The translations under genes were made by a program, and so were the position numbers. A stretch of DNA of 64,000 nt from Myxococcus guangdongensis (GTDB lineage Bacteria; Myxococcota; Myxococcia; Myxococcales; Myxococcaceae), in assembly GCF_024198255.1 (NCBI RefSeq), contig NZ_JAJVKW010000002.1, forward strand, positions 248,001 through 312,000, given 5' to 3'. This document shows, piece after piece, positions 27,187 to 34,913 of the stretch. How positions within the stretch are numbered: position 1 is the first letter of the stretch; each line of letters opens with the position of its first letter. Below the pieces are notes generated by a model. That model was given only the letters and a program-made list of their open reading frames with translations. It was not told the origin of the DNA and did no database searches.

Positions 27187-28085
27187 TTCGCGTCCCGCGC
27201 CGGCAACCCCATGCCGTCCTGGATGCGCTGCACGGCCTTGCCCAGATTCGGCCCCAGGCTCATGAAGTGCACGTCCTCGACGGTGGTCACCTTCCAGCCC
27301 TTCACCTGGGACAGCCCCGGCACGTTGCGCAGCGCCGCCTCACCGCCGAGCGCCGTCAGCGTGCCGTCCGGCACCAGGATGATGTCGGGCGCCGCGACGA
27401 TGACACCCTCCGCCGTCAGCGGCCGGTGCCCCGAGTACTCCGTCACGGCGTTGACGCCGCCCGCCAGCCGGATGAGCTCCTCGGTGGGCGTCTCCTTGCC
27501 CGCCACCATCAGCGCGTTGGCGCCCCGCGCGTACAGCGCGAGGATGCGCACGGGCTTGCCCTGCTTGCCCTTGGCGACCCGCGCCGCCGCGTCCTGGAGC
27601 TGCTTCTCCAGGTCCGCCACCAGCGCCTCGCCCTGGGACTCGCGCCCCAGCTTCTTGGCGAGCACGCGGACGCGGTTGCGCGCCTCATCCAGCGTCGGCT
27701 TGTTGGACAGGATGACCACGTCCAGGCCCGCCGAGCGCAGCTGCTCGAGCACGCCCGGAGGTCCCGCTTCCTCGGACGCGAGCAGCGCCGTGGTGCCCAG
27801 CGCGATCAAGGGCTCCGACGCGAGCGCGCGCTGGTAGCCCACCTTGGGACGGCCACGGGCCATCGGCAGCGCGAGGCTGGTGTCGTCCACGCCCACCACG
27901 GCCTCGCCCATCCCCAGCGCGAACACCGTCTCGGTGACGGCGGGCCCCACCGTCACCAGCTTCACGGGCGCGCTCTTCGTCGCGGGAGCCTCCTTGGGCG
28001 CGCTCTTCGCGGCGGCGGGAGGCGAGGTCGCCAGCGCGCCCTGCGACAGGAGCAGCGCGGCGAGCCCCAGGCTCCAGGGCTTCAT
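27183..28085 (-). CDS. hmuT: Haem ABC transporter substrate-binding protein HmuT
   Basis: 300 residues from ATG 28085. Signal peptide ends near GALATS, followed by a short Ala/Pro/Lys linker. The TroA/BtuF-like fold is recognisable from VKLVTVGPAVTETVFALGMG, VVGVDDTSLALP, PKVGYQRALASEPLIALGTT and the interdomain helix near LDEARNRVRVLAKKLG. The Tyr in GYQRAL corresponds to the axial haem ligand region of HmuT/ShuT proteins. It is the periplasmic carrier that hands haem to HmuUV. It overlaps hmuS upstream and hmuU downstream. Confidence 0.9.
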   Translation of the reverse strand: MKPWSLGLAALLLSQGALATSPPAAAKSAPKEAPATKSAPVKLVTVGPAVTETVFALGMGEAVVGVDDTSLALPMARGRPKVGYQRALASEPLIALGTTALLASEEAGPPGVLEQLRSAGLDVVILSNKPTLDEARNRVRVLAKKLGRESQGEALVADLEKQLQDAAARVAKGKQGKPVRILALYARGANALMVAGKETPTEELIRLAGGVNAVTEYSGHRPLTAEGVIVAAPDIILVPDGTLTALGGEAALRNVPGLSQVKGWKVTTVEDVHFMSLGPNLGKAVQRIQDGMGLPARDAK

Positions 28086-29173
28086 GACGCCACCCCGGGC
28101 GCGGGCAGCGCGGCGACGAGCGCATCCACCAGCGCCCGCCACTCGGCGGACTCGGGCACGCCCGGCTTGCGCTTGCCGAAGAGCAGCGCGATGTTCTCGC
28201 CGTCCTTGTCGAACAGCTCCAGCGACGTGACGACGCCGTCCCGCGTGGGCTTGCGGACAATCCAGGCCGAGTGGATGTGGTCGGTGCGCAGGTGCAGGTT
28301 GAAGCTGGGGTCCAGCACGTTCATCCACGGCCCCATGGCCTTCACCGTGTGCACCGGGCCGGTGTGGATCTGGATGGCGCCGGGGTTACCCACGAACACC
28401 ATGATGGCCAGCCCCGAGGCCGCCGCCTTCTCCAGCACCCACGTCAGCGACGCGGGCGCCACGGGGGTGACGAACTCCTTGCCCACCAGCCGCAGCGCCT
28501 GGGTGCGCGCGACCTTGAAGCGGCGCAGCAGCGGGAAGAAGTCGTGCGTGTCCTGCAGCCCGCGCCAGCCCTCCACCATGCCCGCCACGTCGATGTCCGC
28601 GTCCGGACGCGGCGCCTCGGGCGCCGTGGCCGCCTCCACGGGGACGACCTTCGTCTGCTCCGCGTGGGTGAAGTCCTCGACGATGCGCTCGAACGCGGAG
28701 ACGCCCTGCTCGTCCTCCAGGTAGATTTTGTGGAGGGCCATGCCGGCGGGGTCGAAGAAGTGCAGGCTGCGGCGGACACCCTCGGGCCGCGTCTCGCGCA
28801 CCGCGTAGCCGAAGCGCCAGCGCGTCAGGAACAGGCGCAGGTCGATGTTCTCGTCGAGCACCAGCGCGACGGCGCCGTTCACCTCGACGTTGCGGTACAG
28901 GCCGCGCTTCTCGTGCACCGCGCTCTCGTTGCGCGTGAGCGTCATCACCTTGCCCAGCGTGTCCAGCCGGGGCAGCAGCGCGTCGAGGCGCAGGTCCAAC
29001 CGGACGACGTCCTCGCCCACGCCGGTGGCGAGGAGCTGGGCCTCGCTCACGCCGAGCTGCTGGGCCGCGTCACGGATGCGCGTGCGGGGCTCTGCCTCGC
29101 GCAGCGCGGTCCAGCGCTGGCGAAGGGCGGTGGGCTCGGCGGAGGAGGCCGTGGAGGCGGTCTGGGAAATCAT
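28082..29173 (-). CDS. hmuS: Haem-degrading/haem-trafficking protein HmuS (HemS/ChuX family)
   Basis: 363 residues from ATG 29173 with AGGTG 6 bp upstream. Two tandem HemS/ChuX halves are visible: the first contains LRQRWTALREAEPRTRIRDA, VTLTRNESAVHEKRGLY-like strand and HFFDPAGMALHKIYLED; the second contains DTHDFFPLLRRFKVARTQAL, IQIHTGPVHTVKAMGPWMN and NLHLRTDHIHSAWIVRKPTR. The family is cytoplasmic and handles or degrades imported haem. It sits between hmuY and hmuT and overlaps hmuT by 4 bp, so imported haem and its processing are co-produced. Confidence 0.91.
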   Translation of the reverse strand: MISQTASTASSAEPTALRQRWTALREAEPRTRIRDAAQQLGVSEAQLLATGVGEDVVRLDLRLDALLPRLDTLGKVMTLTRNESAVHEKRGLYRNVEVNGAVALVLDENIDLRLFLTRWRFGYAVRETRPEGVRRSLHFFDPAGMALHKIYLEDEQGVSAFERIVEDFTHAEQTKVVPVEAATAPEAPRPDADIDVAGMVEGWRGLQDTHDFFPLLRRFKVARTQALRLVGKEFVTPVAPASLTWVLEKAAASGLAIMVFVGNPGAIQIHTGPVHTVKAMGPWMNVLDPSFNLHLRTDHIHSAWIVRKPTRDGVVTSLELFDKDGENIALLFGKRKPGVPESAEWRALVDALVAALPAPGVAS

Positions 29174-29210
29174 GGCGGACACCTGGTGAGGGGGGAGCGG
29201 AACGGCGACA

Positions 29211-29900
29211 TCAACGCGAGACTTCGGCGGAGATTCCTTCGGACGGCACTTCATCGACGCCCGCACCGCCCGTGGGCGCCGTCAGCTTCGACCAGCGCAG
29301 CTTGAGCATCGCGGGCGTGCCGGCGTCGTCGTAGTAGGACTCCATCTTCACCTTGAAGTACGCACCGGAGTCGCTGCGCACCACGTACAGCTGCGCGCGC
29401 GGCGTCAGCTTGTGCGTGGACACGTCATACGAGTACCAGGCGCCGTTCGCCTCGAAGACGGTGTCCGGGTCCGCGCCCTCGTCGTCGCCGTCGTCCTTGT
29501 CCACCGCGTAGCCGCTCGCGGGCGCCTGGGTCAGTGCCGCGAAGTCCTGACCGGTCACCACCGCCACCTCCACGCCGCCCGTGCCGTTGACGCCGCCGCG
29601 CGAGCGGATGTGGTAGCGATTGAAGGACAAATCCCAGAGCGCGTCCGTCTCCGGCGGCACCTGCGCGCCCTCGTCCAGGTCCAGGCCAATCCAGAGCGAC
29701 GAGTCGGTGGCGTTCACCGTGGTGGTGATGGAGCCATCCGCGTTGCTCACGTGGCTGATGTGCGTGCCGTCCGTCGGCTCCAGGTCGTCGCCCGGCTTGG
29801 GCTCCAGGTCGTCACCGCAGGCGGCGAGCAGACCGGACAGGCACAGCGCGGCGGCGACGCGGCCGAAGCGGGACGCGGAGAGGAAGGTGGGGCGGGACAT
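29211..29900 (-). CDS. hmuY: HmuY-family haem-binding lipoprotein
   Basis: 229 residues from ATG 29900. The lipobox SGLLAAC precedes an acidic linker (GDDLEPKPGDDLEP). The domain pattern is that of HmuY: GSITTTVNATDSSLWIGLDL, then ALWDLSFNRYHIRSRGGVNG and later ANGAWYSYDVSTHKLTPRAQ, with LYVVRSDSGAYFKVKMESYY. HmuY proteins capture haem at the cell surface and pass it to a TonB-dependent receptor. It lies 29 bp after the receptor gene and 37 bp before hmuS, in the same operon. An insertion rich in Asp/Glu (VDKDDGDDEGADPD) could bind calcium (inference). Confidence 0.87.
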   Translation of the reverse strand: MSRPTFLSASRFGRVAAALCLSGLLAACGDDLEPKPGDDLEPTDGTHISHVSNADGSITTTVNATDSSLWIGLDLDEGAQVPPETDALWDLSFNRYHIRSRGGVNGTGGVEVAVVTGQDFAALTQAPASGYAVDKDDGDDEGADPDTVFEANGAWYSYDVSTHKLTPRAQLYVVRSDSGAYFKVKMESYYDDAGTPAMLKLRWSKLTAPTGGAGVDEVPSEGISAEVSR

Positions 29901-29929
29901 ACGGGCTCCTGGGAAGTGGGGGTGGAAGC

Positions 29930-32071
29930 TCACAGCCGGACAGCGACACCGGCCTGGAAGGAACGCGGAGGGATGGGCAGGTCGGACGGGTTGCCCGCGT
30001 CGGCCAGGTTCGAGCCGATGACGAAGAACTGGAGCGACTCGCGCGGACGCCATGCGATGCGCGCGTCCAGGGAGAGGTACGCGTCCGAGTCGTACGGGTT
30101 GGCGATGCCGTCCCCGTCCGTGTCCGGATAGAAGGGCCGCTTGCCGACGAGCGCGCCGCGCACCCACGTCTCCAGGCCCCACTCACGGTGGCGCCAGGTG
30201 ACCTGCGCCGTCAGCCGGTGACGCGCCTGGCCTTCCAGCGCGCGCTCCTGCGACTGGTCGCGGCCATCGGTGAGCGAGTACGCGAGTTCGCCGGACAGTC
30301 GCCACGGGAACTGCTGACGGATGCCCAGCTCGCCGCCGCGCACCCGCGCGCGCGCCACGTTGACGTAGGAGAAGAGCTGCTGCTCTCCGCCCTGCTCCAC
30401 GGACGTCCCAATCATGTCGCGCAGCGAGTGCTGGAACCCGCTCACCCACAGCAGCGAGCGCTCCGTGGGGCGCACCTCGGTGGCGACGCTGATGCTGCGC
30501 GAGCGCTCCGGCTTCAGGTCCGGATTGCCGCGCACGACGTAGCCCACCGAGGGGTTCTCGAAGTCGATGAGCAGCTCCTGGAAGCCCGGTGCCCGGTAGC
30601 CCCAGCCGTAGCTGGCGCGCACGGTGAGCCACGACAGCGGGTCCACCTTCGCCGCGAGCCTGGGCGTCACCGCCGAGCCGAACTGCGTGTCCACGTCCAC
30701 GCGCGCGCCGGGCACGACCACCAGCTTGGGCTCTGTCAGCAACGTCCAGCTGTCCTGCGCGTAGAGCGAGCCGCGCCCCCGCTCGCCCGTTCCCGTCTCC
30801 AGCCGGTCCGCCGTCAGCCACTCGCCCAGCGCCTCCGCGCCGACGACGAGCGCGTGCCGCTCACCCAGGCGCGCGTCCAGCTGCGTGCCCAGGCGGGCCT
30901 GCTGGTCGCGCGTCTGTTCCACCGTGTCCAGCGCGGAGGAGCGGCGCTGGTCGCGCATGTACGTCCGCTGGAAGCGCGAGTACGAACCCTCCACGCGCAA
31001 GGACGCGTCGTCGCTCAGCTTCCACGTCGGCGCCACGCGCGAGTTGATGGACAGGTCCCGGCTGGCCCGGTCGAACACGGCGCCGGTGGCGCCCAGGTCC
31101 ACGCCGCGCTGCGTGCGCCGCGAGACACCCGCGGACGCCTCCAGCGACATCGCGCCCTGGTTCTTCAAGTCACCGCTCGCCGAGACGTCGAAGCCATCCA
31201 GGCTGCTGCCGCTGGTGCCCACGTCCGACGTGTCCAAGTCGTAGGACGCCCGACGCTGCAGGCCGCCGCTCAGCCGCAGGCCCCAGGTCTCGCCGCGCGC
31301 CTCGCCCGTGGCGTCCAGGTCCAGCCGGTCCAACTGGCCGTACGCCAGCCGCAGCTCTCCGCCAAGCGGCTTGCGCGCGCGACGGGTGATGAAGTTCACC
31401 ACGCCGCCCACCGCGTCGCTGCCGTAGAGGACGGACGAGGGGCCCTTCACGATTTCGACCTGCTCCACGTCCTCGAGGGACAGGCGCGACAGGTCCACGC
31501 TGCCGGCCACGCGGCCCGCGACGCGCTCGCCGTCCACCAGCACCAGCACGTACTCGGGGCCCAGGCCCTGCACCTGGAGCGACGCGCCGGCGAAGGTCTG
31601 GTTCACCACCAGGCCCGGGTGCGCCGCGAGCAGCTCCGACGCGTCACGCGCGCCGCTGGCGACAATCTCCGCGCGGGTGATGACCTCGGTGGCCACCGGC
31701 GTCTCGCTCAGCCGCTCCTGCGTGCGCGACGCCGTCACCACCGTGCGCGCCGTGGGCACCTCGTCGAGCGAATCCTCCGTCGGAGCGGGCACGGGCGTCG
31801 AAGATGCCGAGGTCGTCGAGGCCCCTGGACCCGCGACGACCTCGGCCTGCTTCGACTGCTCTGCCGCATCCTCGGTACCGCTCGACGCGGAAGACTCCGA
31901 CTCCGCCGGGACCTGCTCCCCGGCGGCATGAACTTCAGAAGGGACAGAGGACTCGGGCGCGGCTTCCCCGGGTGCCTGGGCCGTGACGGCCCCGGGCTCC
32001 GACGACATCGAGCCCCACGCCATCGACGGCGTGGCACAGGCCAACACGAAGAGACACCAACTGCCGCGCAT
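29930..32071 (-). CDS. TonB-dependent haem receptor
   Basis: 713 residues from ATG 32071 with GGAGG 7 bp upstream. After the signal peptide comes an unusual Ala/Ser/Glu-rich extension (about 25-105) before the plug (TVVTASRTQERLSETPVAT, then LQVQGLGPEYVLVLVDGERV and EIVKGPSSVLYGSDAVGGVV). The rest is a 22-strand barrel with typical ASYGWGYRAPGFQELL and NPDLKPERS segments and a terminal Leu after GVAVRL. Barrel and plug fit HmuR/BtuB-like receptors, and the neighbouring hmuYSTUV genes point to haem. Near the C-terminus a loop FYPDTDGDGIANPYDSD carries a DxDxDG calcium motif, which is not a standard receptor element. Confidence 0.9.
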   Translation of the reverse strand: MRGSWCLFVLACATPSMAWGSMSSEPGAVTAQAPGEAAPESSVPSEVHAAGEQVPAESESSASSGTEDAAEQSKQAEVVAGPGASTTSASSTPVPAPTEDSLDEVPTARTVVTASRTQERLSETPVATEVITRAEIVASGARDASELLAAHPGLVVNQTFAGASLQVQGLGPEYVLVLVDGERVAGRVAGSVDLSRLSLEDVEQVEIVKGPSSVLYGSDAVGGVVNFITRRARKPLGGELRLAYGQLDRLDLDATGEARGETWGLRLSGGLQRRASYDLDTSDVGTSGSSLDGFDVSASGDLKNQGAMSLEASAGVSRRTQRGVDLGATGAVFDRASRDLSINSRVAPTWKLSDDASLRVEGSYSRFQRTYMRDQRRSSALDTVEQTRDQQARLGTQLDARLGERHALVVGAEALGEWLTADRLETGTGERGRGSLYAQDSWTLLTEPKLVVVPGARVDVDTQFGSAVTPRLAAKVDPLSWLTVRASYGWGYRAPGFQELLIDFENPSVGYVVRGNPDLKPERSRSISVATEVRPTERSLLWVSGFQHSLRDMIGTSVEQGGEQQLFSYVNVARARVRGGELGIRQQFPWRLSGELAYSLTDGRDQSQERALEGQARHRLTAQVTWRHREWGLETWVRGALVGKRPFYPDTDGDGIANPYDSDAYLSLDARIAWRPRESLQFFVIGSNLADAGNPSDLPIPPRSFQAGVAVRL

Positions 32072-32207
32072 GCAACGTCCTCCGGCCCGCGACCGGTCGG
32101 GCCTCCCATGTCCTGGAGTCCCCACGGGGCACTGGGCTCAACGGCCTCGGGCCTCAAAGTCCAAACCTGTGACACCCCGGAACGCGCGCCCCGGGACCTC
32201 CCACCTC

Positions 32208-32387
32208 TCAACCGTGCGCGCCCGTCGCGCTCCCATCACCCGGTGGCCGCTCCAGCGGCACCACCCGCGTCCGATGACAGCGCCGGCACTTGAGCTCCAC
32301 GCCCTCGGGCACCAGCTTCGCCAGCAGACTTCCGCACAGACACCGCAGCTCGCCCGCTTCGCCTTCCCGCTGGCATCCGTCGCGCAT
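32208..32387 (-). CDS. Com-like zinc-ribbon protein heading the haem operon
   Basis: 59 residues from ATG 32387; GTG 32393 is an alternative. It contains a four-cysteine zinc ribbon: LRCLCGSLLAKL supplies Cys16 and Cys18, and VELKCRRCHRTRVVPL supplies Cys34 and Cys37. This is the layout of the Com family, whose phage Mu member is an RNA-binding translational activator; cellular Com-like proteins are mostly uncharacterised. The frame is open further upstream but that part would overlay the Fur box, so the short form is preferred. It lies 136 bp upstream of the TonB-dependent receptor gene and directly downstream of the Fur box, so it should be the first gene of an iron-regulated transcript. 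Confidence 0.7.
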   Translation of the reverse strand: MRDGCQREGEAGELRCLCGSLLAKLVPEGVELKCRRCHRTRVVPLERPPGDGSATGAHG

Positions 32388-32417
32388 CTCCACCCCGATG
32401 TCTGAAACGCGACCGAC

Positions 32418-32436
32418 GATATTGATACTCATTATC
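32418..32436 (-). promoter_or_regulatory. Fur box controlling the haem-uptake operon
   Basis: GATATTGATACTCATTATC matches the 19-bp Fur consensus (GATAATGATAATCATTATC) at 17 positions. It is a strikingly AT-rich island in GC-rich DNA, 31 bp upstream of the Com-like start. Fur with iron would repress the operon. The only genes transcribed away from it are the Com-like gene and the receptor-hmuYSTUV set. Confidence 0.85.
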
Positions 32437-32526
32437 AAAGTCAACCCTATCGCCCAGGTTCTGTCCCTGGGGCGACAGGTGCGGGTTCCAGGAGGACCGT
32501 GAGTGGGGATTGGCGTACCCAGGGAC

Positions 32527-32541
32527 TGTCCGGGGCGGACA
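32527..32541 (-). terminator. Short hairpin after the metallopeptidase gene
   Basis: TGTCCG-GGG-CGGACA is a perfect 6-bp stem with a 3-base loop. On the minus strand it lies 108 bp downstream of the stop of the gene at 32650-33288 and 90 bp before the Fur box, so it may insulate the haem operon from upstream transcription. Confidence 0.35.
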
Positions 32542-32649
32542 CTCCGTGGGGTATGGGCGCGGGTGGGGGTTCTCGGTGGAGGGCCTCGCCGTGAGCGGGA
32601 GGCTGGGCGTCAGCCCTCGATGAGGCGCGGAGGAGTGCCGGGCCTCGGC

Positions 32650-33288
32650 TCAGTGGAGCTTGGGGCGCGCGGCGGCCTCGCGCTGGATGCGCGGCTTGGG
32701 CGTCACCATGCGGGCGATGCCGTAATAGAGCTGGTCCTCGGTGTAGACCTTGCGCACCCGCCGGTGGGTGCCGGGGATGTACGCGGGGCCGGGACGCTCG
32801 AGCCACTGGAGCACTCGCACCTCGCCGGTGAGGGCCAGGGCGGAGAGCAGCTCCGGAGGGCACTGCTTGAGGTAGCGGCGCACCAGGGGACGCAGCTTCC
32901 GGGAGAAGTCCTTGCCGAGCACCGCGTGCCGCCGCCCCGAGTGCAGCGTGCCGTCGAAGCGGCGCGACATGTGGAAGAGCTCGTGCATCACCGTCTCCAG
33001 TCGGGCCTGGGCGGTGGACCCCCGGAAGAACAGCGGCCGCAAGGTGATGCAGTAGAGCATCCGACGGCCGCGGATGCGGATGACCGGCTTGCGCCGGCCC
33101 CGGCGGTCCTTGCACTTGCCGCCCCGGAAGCACAGGGGCTTGACGGTGCCGCGGGAGGCTCGGCGCGCCTCACCCGCCACCACCAGGATGCGGCCCGCCT
33201 TCACGTGGGCGAACTCCGGCAGCTTCGTCGCGATGTCCCGGATGAGGGCGCGGACCGTCTTGTTGAAGTTGGGGCGGCGTCGGACCAC
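32650..33288 (-). CDS. Putative HEXXH metallopeptidase, phage-metallopeptidase-like
   Basis: 212 residues from GTG 33288; the frame is open to TTG 33345, which would overlap the divergent lipoprotein start. The protein is very basic and cytoplasmic-looking (no signal). It carries VMHELFHMSRRFDGTLHSGR, giving an HEXXH motif at residues 102-106 with further His residues shortly after as possible third ligands. Before it, ILVVAGEARRASRG and MLYCITLRPLFFRG are strand-like. The layout resembles the small putative metallopeptidases annotated from phage-derived families. Substrate unknown. A paired-cysteine stretch (PLCFRGGKCKD) could hold a structural metal. Confidence 0.7.
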   Translation of the reverse strand: MVRRRPNFNKTVRALIRDIATKLPEFAHVKAGRILVVAGEARRASRGTVKPLCFRGGKCKDRRGRRKPVIRIRGRRMLYCITLRPLFFRGSTAQARLETVMHELFHMSRRFDGTLHSGRRHAVLGKDFSRKLRPLVRRYLKQCPPELLSALALTGEVRVLQWLERPGPAYIPGTHRRVRKVYTEDQLYYGIARMVTPKPRIQREAAARPKLH

Positions 33289-33344
33289 GGGTGGTGGACA
33301 GTCTAGCGGAAAAGCCCTTGGGGAGGCCCTCCAGGGTGCACACA

Positions 33345-34187
33345 ATGTCTAGCGTCATGCGCAAGACTTCGCTCGTCGTCCAGCTCGCGGCACTCCTCTG
33401 CTTGGGCCTGGGGTGCGCCTCGGCCCCTTCCCGTCCGTCGGCCTCCGCCTCGCTGACAGGCCAGCAGACCTCCGTGGAATCCCAGGGCCTCACCGAGGCC
33501 ACCCTGCGCTTCGGCGCCCAGCTCGAGAGCGCCGGCCCCGGCATGGTGGAGCGGGCCGACTACGAGCTCGTCTCCGAGGGGAAGGTGCTCAAGAAGGGCT
33601 CCGCGAAACTGGAGACGGCGCTCCAGCCCGGGGCCGCGACGGAGGTGTCCTTCCAGGAGAAGGCCGCCTACGTCCAGAGCCCCGAGGACCTCGCGCGGCT
33701 GAGCGCCCAGGGCGGCACGGTGCTGCTCGCCCTGAGAGGCGTGCTGGTGGTGCGCTCCGGTGACTCCGAGCAGCAGGTCCCCTTCGCCGCGAGCCGCGCG
33801 GTGCGCGTGCCCCGGCTGCCCACCGTGGTGGTGGAGGAGCTGGATGGCGCGCGCTACTCGGCCGAGGAGGTGCAACTCAACCTCCGGCTGGGTATCCGCA
33901 ACCCCAACCCCTTCCCGCTGAAGCTGGATGGGCTGACGTGGCAGGTGGCGGTGGCGGGCAAAGCGCTGGACAGCGGGACGCTGGCCCAGGCGGACAGCGT
34001 GGATGCGTCCGCCACGGGCGTGTATCCGGTGGAGGTCGCGGTGACGAAGGACTCGTGGGGACCGGAGGTGAGGTCCCTCATCTCGCGGGGAATCCTGCCC
34101 TATGGGGTGACAGGAGAGCTGACGGGTCCACTGATGCGGGTGCCGTACTCGCTGACGGGCGAGGTGAAGCTGAACGTGTCCCGCTAG
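33345..34187 (+). CDS. LEA type 2 (WHy-domain) lipoprotein
   Basis: 280 residues from ATG 33345 (AGGG upstream); ATG 33357 gives a tidier signal peptide. The lipobox is LCLGLGC. The mature protein appears to hold two WHy/LEA2 sandwiches: a first one around TEATLRFGAQLESAGPGMVE and a clear second one around VQLNLRLGIRNPNPFPLKLD with LTWQVAVAGKALDSGTL. The NPNPFPL motif is the family hallmark. LEA2 proteins are periplasmic or surface proteins of unclear function in bacteria, often linked to desiccation or envelope stress. A second LEA2 lipoprotein is encoded at 40887-41363. Confidence 0.83.
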   Translation: MSSVMRKTSLVVQLAALLCLGLGCASAPSRPSASASLTGQQTSVESQGLTEATLRFGAQLESAGPGMVERADYELVSEGKVLKKGSAKLETALQPGAATEVSFQEKAAYVQSPEDLARLSAQGGTVLLALRGVLVVRSGDSEQQVPFAASRAVRVPRLPTVVVEELDGARYSAEEVQLNLRLGIRNPNPFPLKLDGLTWQVAVAGKALDSGTLAQADSVDASATGVYPVEVAVTKDSWGPEVRSLISRGILPYGVTGELTGPLMRVPYSLTGEVKLNVSR

Positions 34188-34199
34188 GATGGGCGATGC

Positions 34200-34898
34200 G
34201 TGCCCATCTATCTGTTGAGTGAAGAGCACCCGGAGCTGTTCCCGCCTCCGGACCGCGCGGACAAGAGCGGCGTGCTCGCCGTGGGCGGGGACCTGAGCCC
34301 CGAGCGGCTGTTGGCGGCGTACTCGCGCGGCATCTTCCCCTGGTTCAGCGAGGGGGACCCCATCCTGTGGCACTCGCCGGACCCGCGCTTCGTGCTGGAG
34401 CCGGACAAGCTGCACGTGGGCCGCAGCCTGAAGAAGACGCTGGCGCGAGGTGAGTACGAGGTGCGCTACGACACGGCCTTCGCGCGCGTCATCACCGAGT
34501 GCGGCCGCGTGACGCGCCCCGGGCAGAACGGCACGTGGATCACCGACGAGATGCTGGAGGCGTACGTCGCGCTGCACGAGCGCGGCCATGCGCACTCGGT
34601 GGAGGCGTGGGCGGGCGGCGAGCTGAAGGGCGGGCTGTACGGCGTGTCGCTGGGCGCGGCGTTCTTCGGCGAGAGCATGTTCGCGCTGGCGCCGGATGCC
34701 TCGAAGGTGGCCTTCGTCACCGCGGTGGAGCGGTTCAAGGCGTGGGGCTTCCAGTTCGTGGACTGCCAGGTGGAGACCGAGCACCTGTCGCGCTTCGGCG
34801 CGGAGTCGTGGACCCGGAAGCGTTTCCTCACCGCGCTGCGCGAGGCCCTGCGTCAGCCGACGCGCCAGGGGAAGTGGACCCAGCCCGCATCCGAGTGA
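34200..34898 (+). CDS. aat: Leucyl/phenylalanyl-tRNA-protein transferase
   Basis: 232 residues from GTG 34200, with AGGA about 10 bp upstream. Aat landmarks are all present: FPPPDRADKSGVLAVGGDLS, LLAAYSRGIFPWF, WHSPDPRFVL, GGLYGVSLGAAFFGESMF and the active-site region FQFVDCQ. The enzyme adds Leu or Phe to proteins with N-terminal Lys or Arg, marking them for ClpS/ClpAP degradation in the cytoplasm. Length is normal for the family. It follows the LEA2 lipoprotein gene by 12 bp, probably in one transcript, although no functional link is known. Confidence 0.96.
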   Translation: MPIYLLSEEHPELFPPPDRADKSGVLAVGGDLSPERLLAAYSRGIFPWFSEGDPILWHSPDPRFVLEPDKLHVGRSLKKTLARGEYEVRYDTAFARVITECGRVTRPGQNGTWITDEMLEAYVALHERGHAHSVEAWAGGELKGGLYGVSLGAAFFGESMFALAPDASKVAFVTAVERFKAWGFQFVDCQVETEHLSRFGAESWTRKRFLTALREALRQPTRQGKWTQPASE

Positions 34899-34913
34899 CA
34901 CGTGCGGGTGTCA
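34896..34913. terminator. Bidirectional hairpin built from two convergent stop codons
   Basis: TGACAC (34896-34901) pairs with GTGTCA (34908-34913) around a 6-base loop. The left arm starts with the TGA stop of aat; the right arm ends with the reverse complement of the TGA stop of the convergent WD40 gene. The hairpin can serve both genes. Confidence 0.5.

Noticed and set aside
32388..32444. Upstream ATG starts at 32444 and 32432 for the Com-like protein
   Set aside because: They would place coding sequence over the Fur box and its promoter; starting at 32387 gives the usual Com length.
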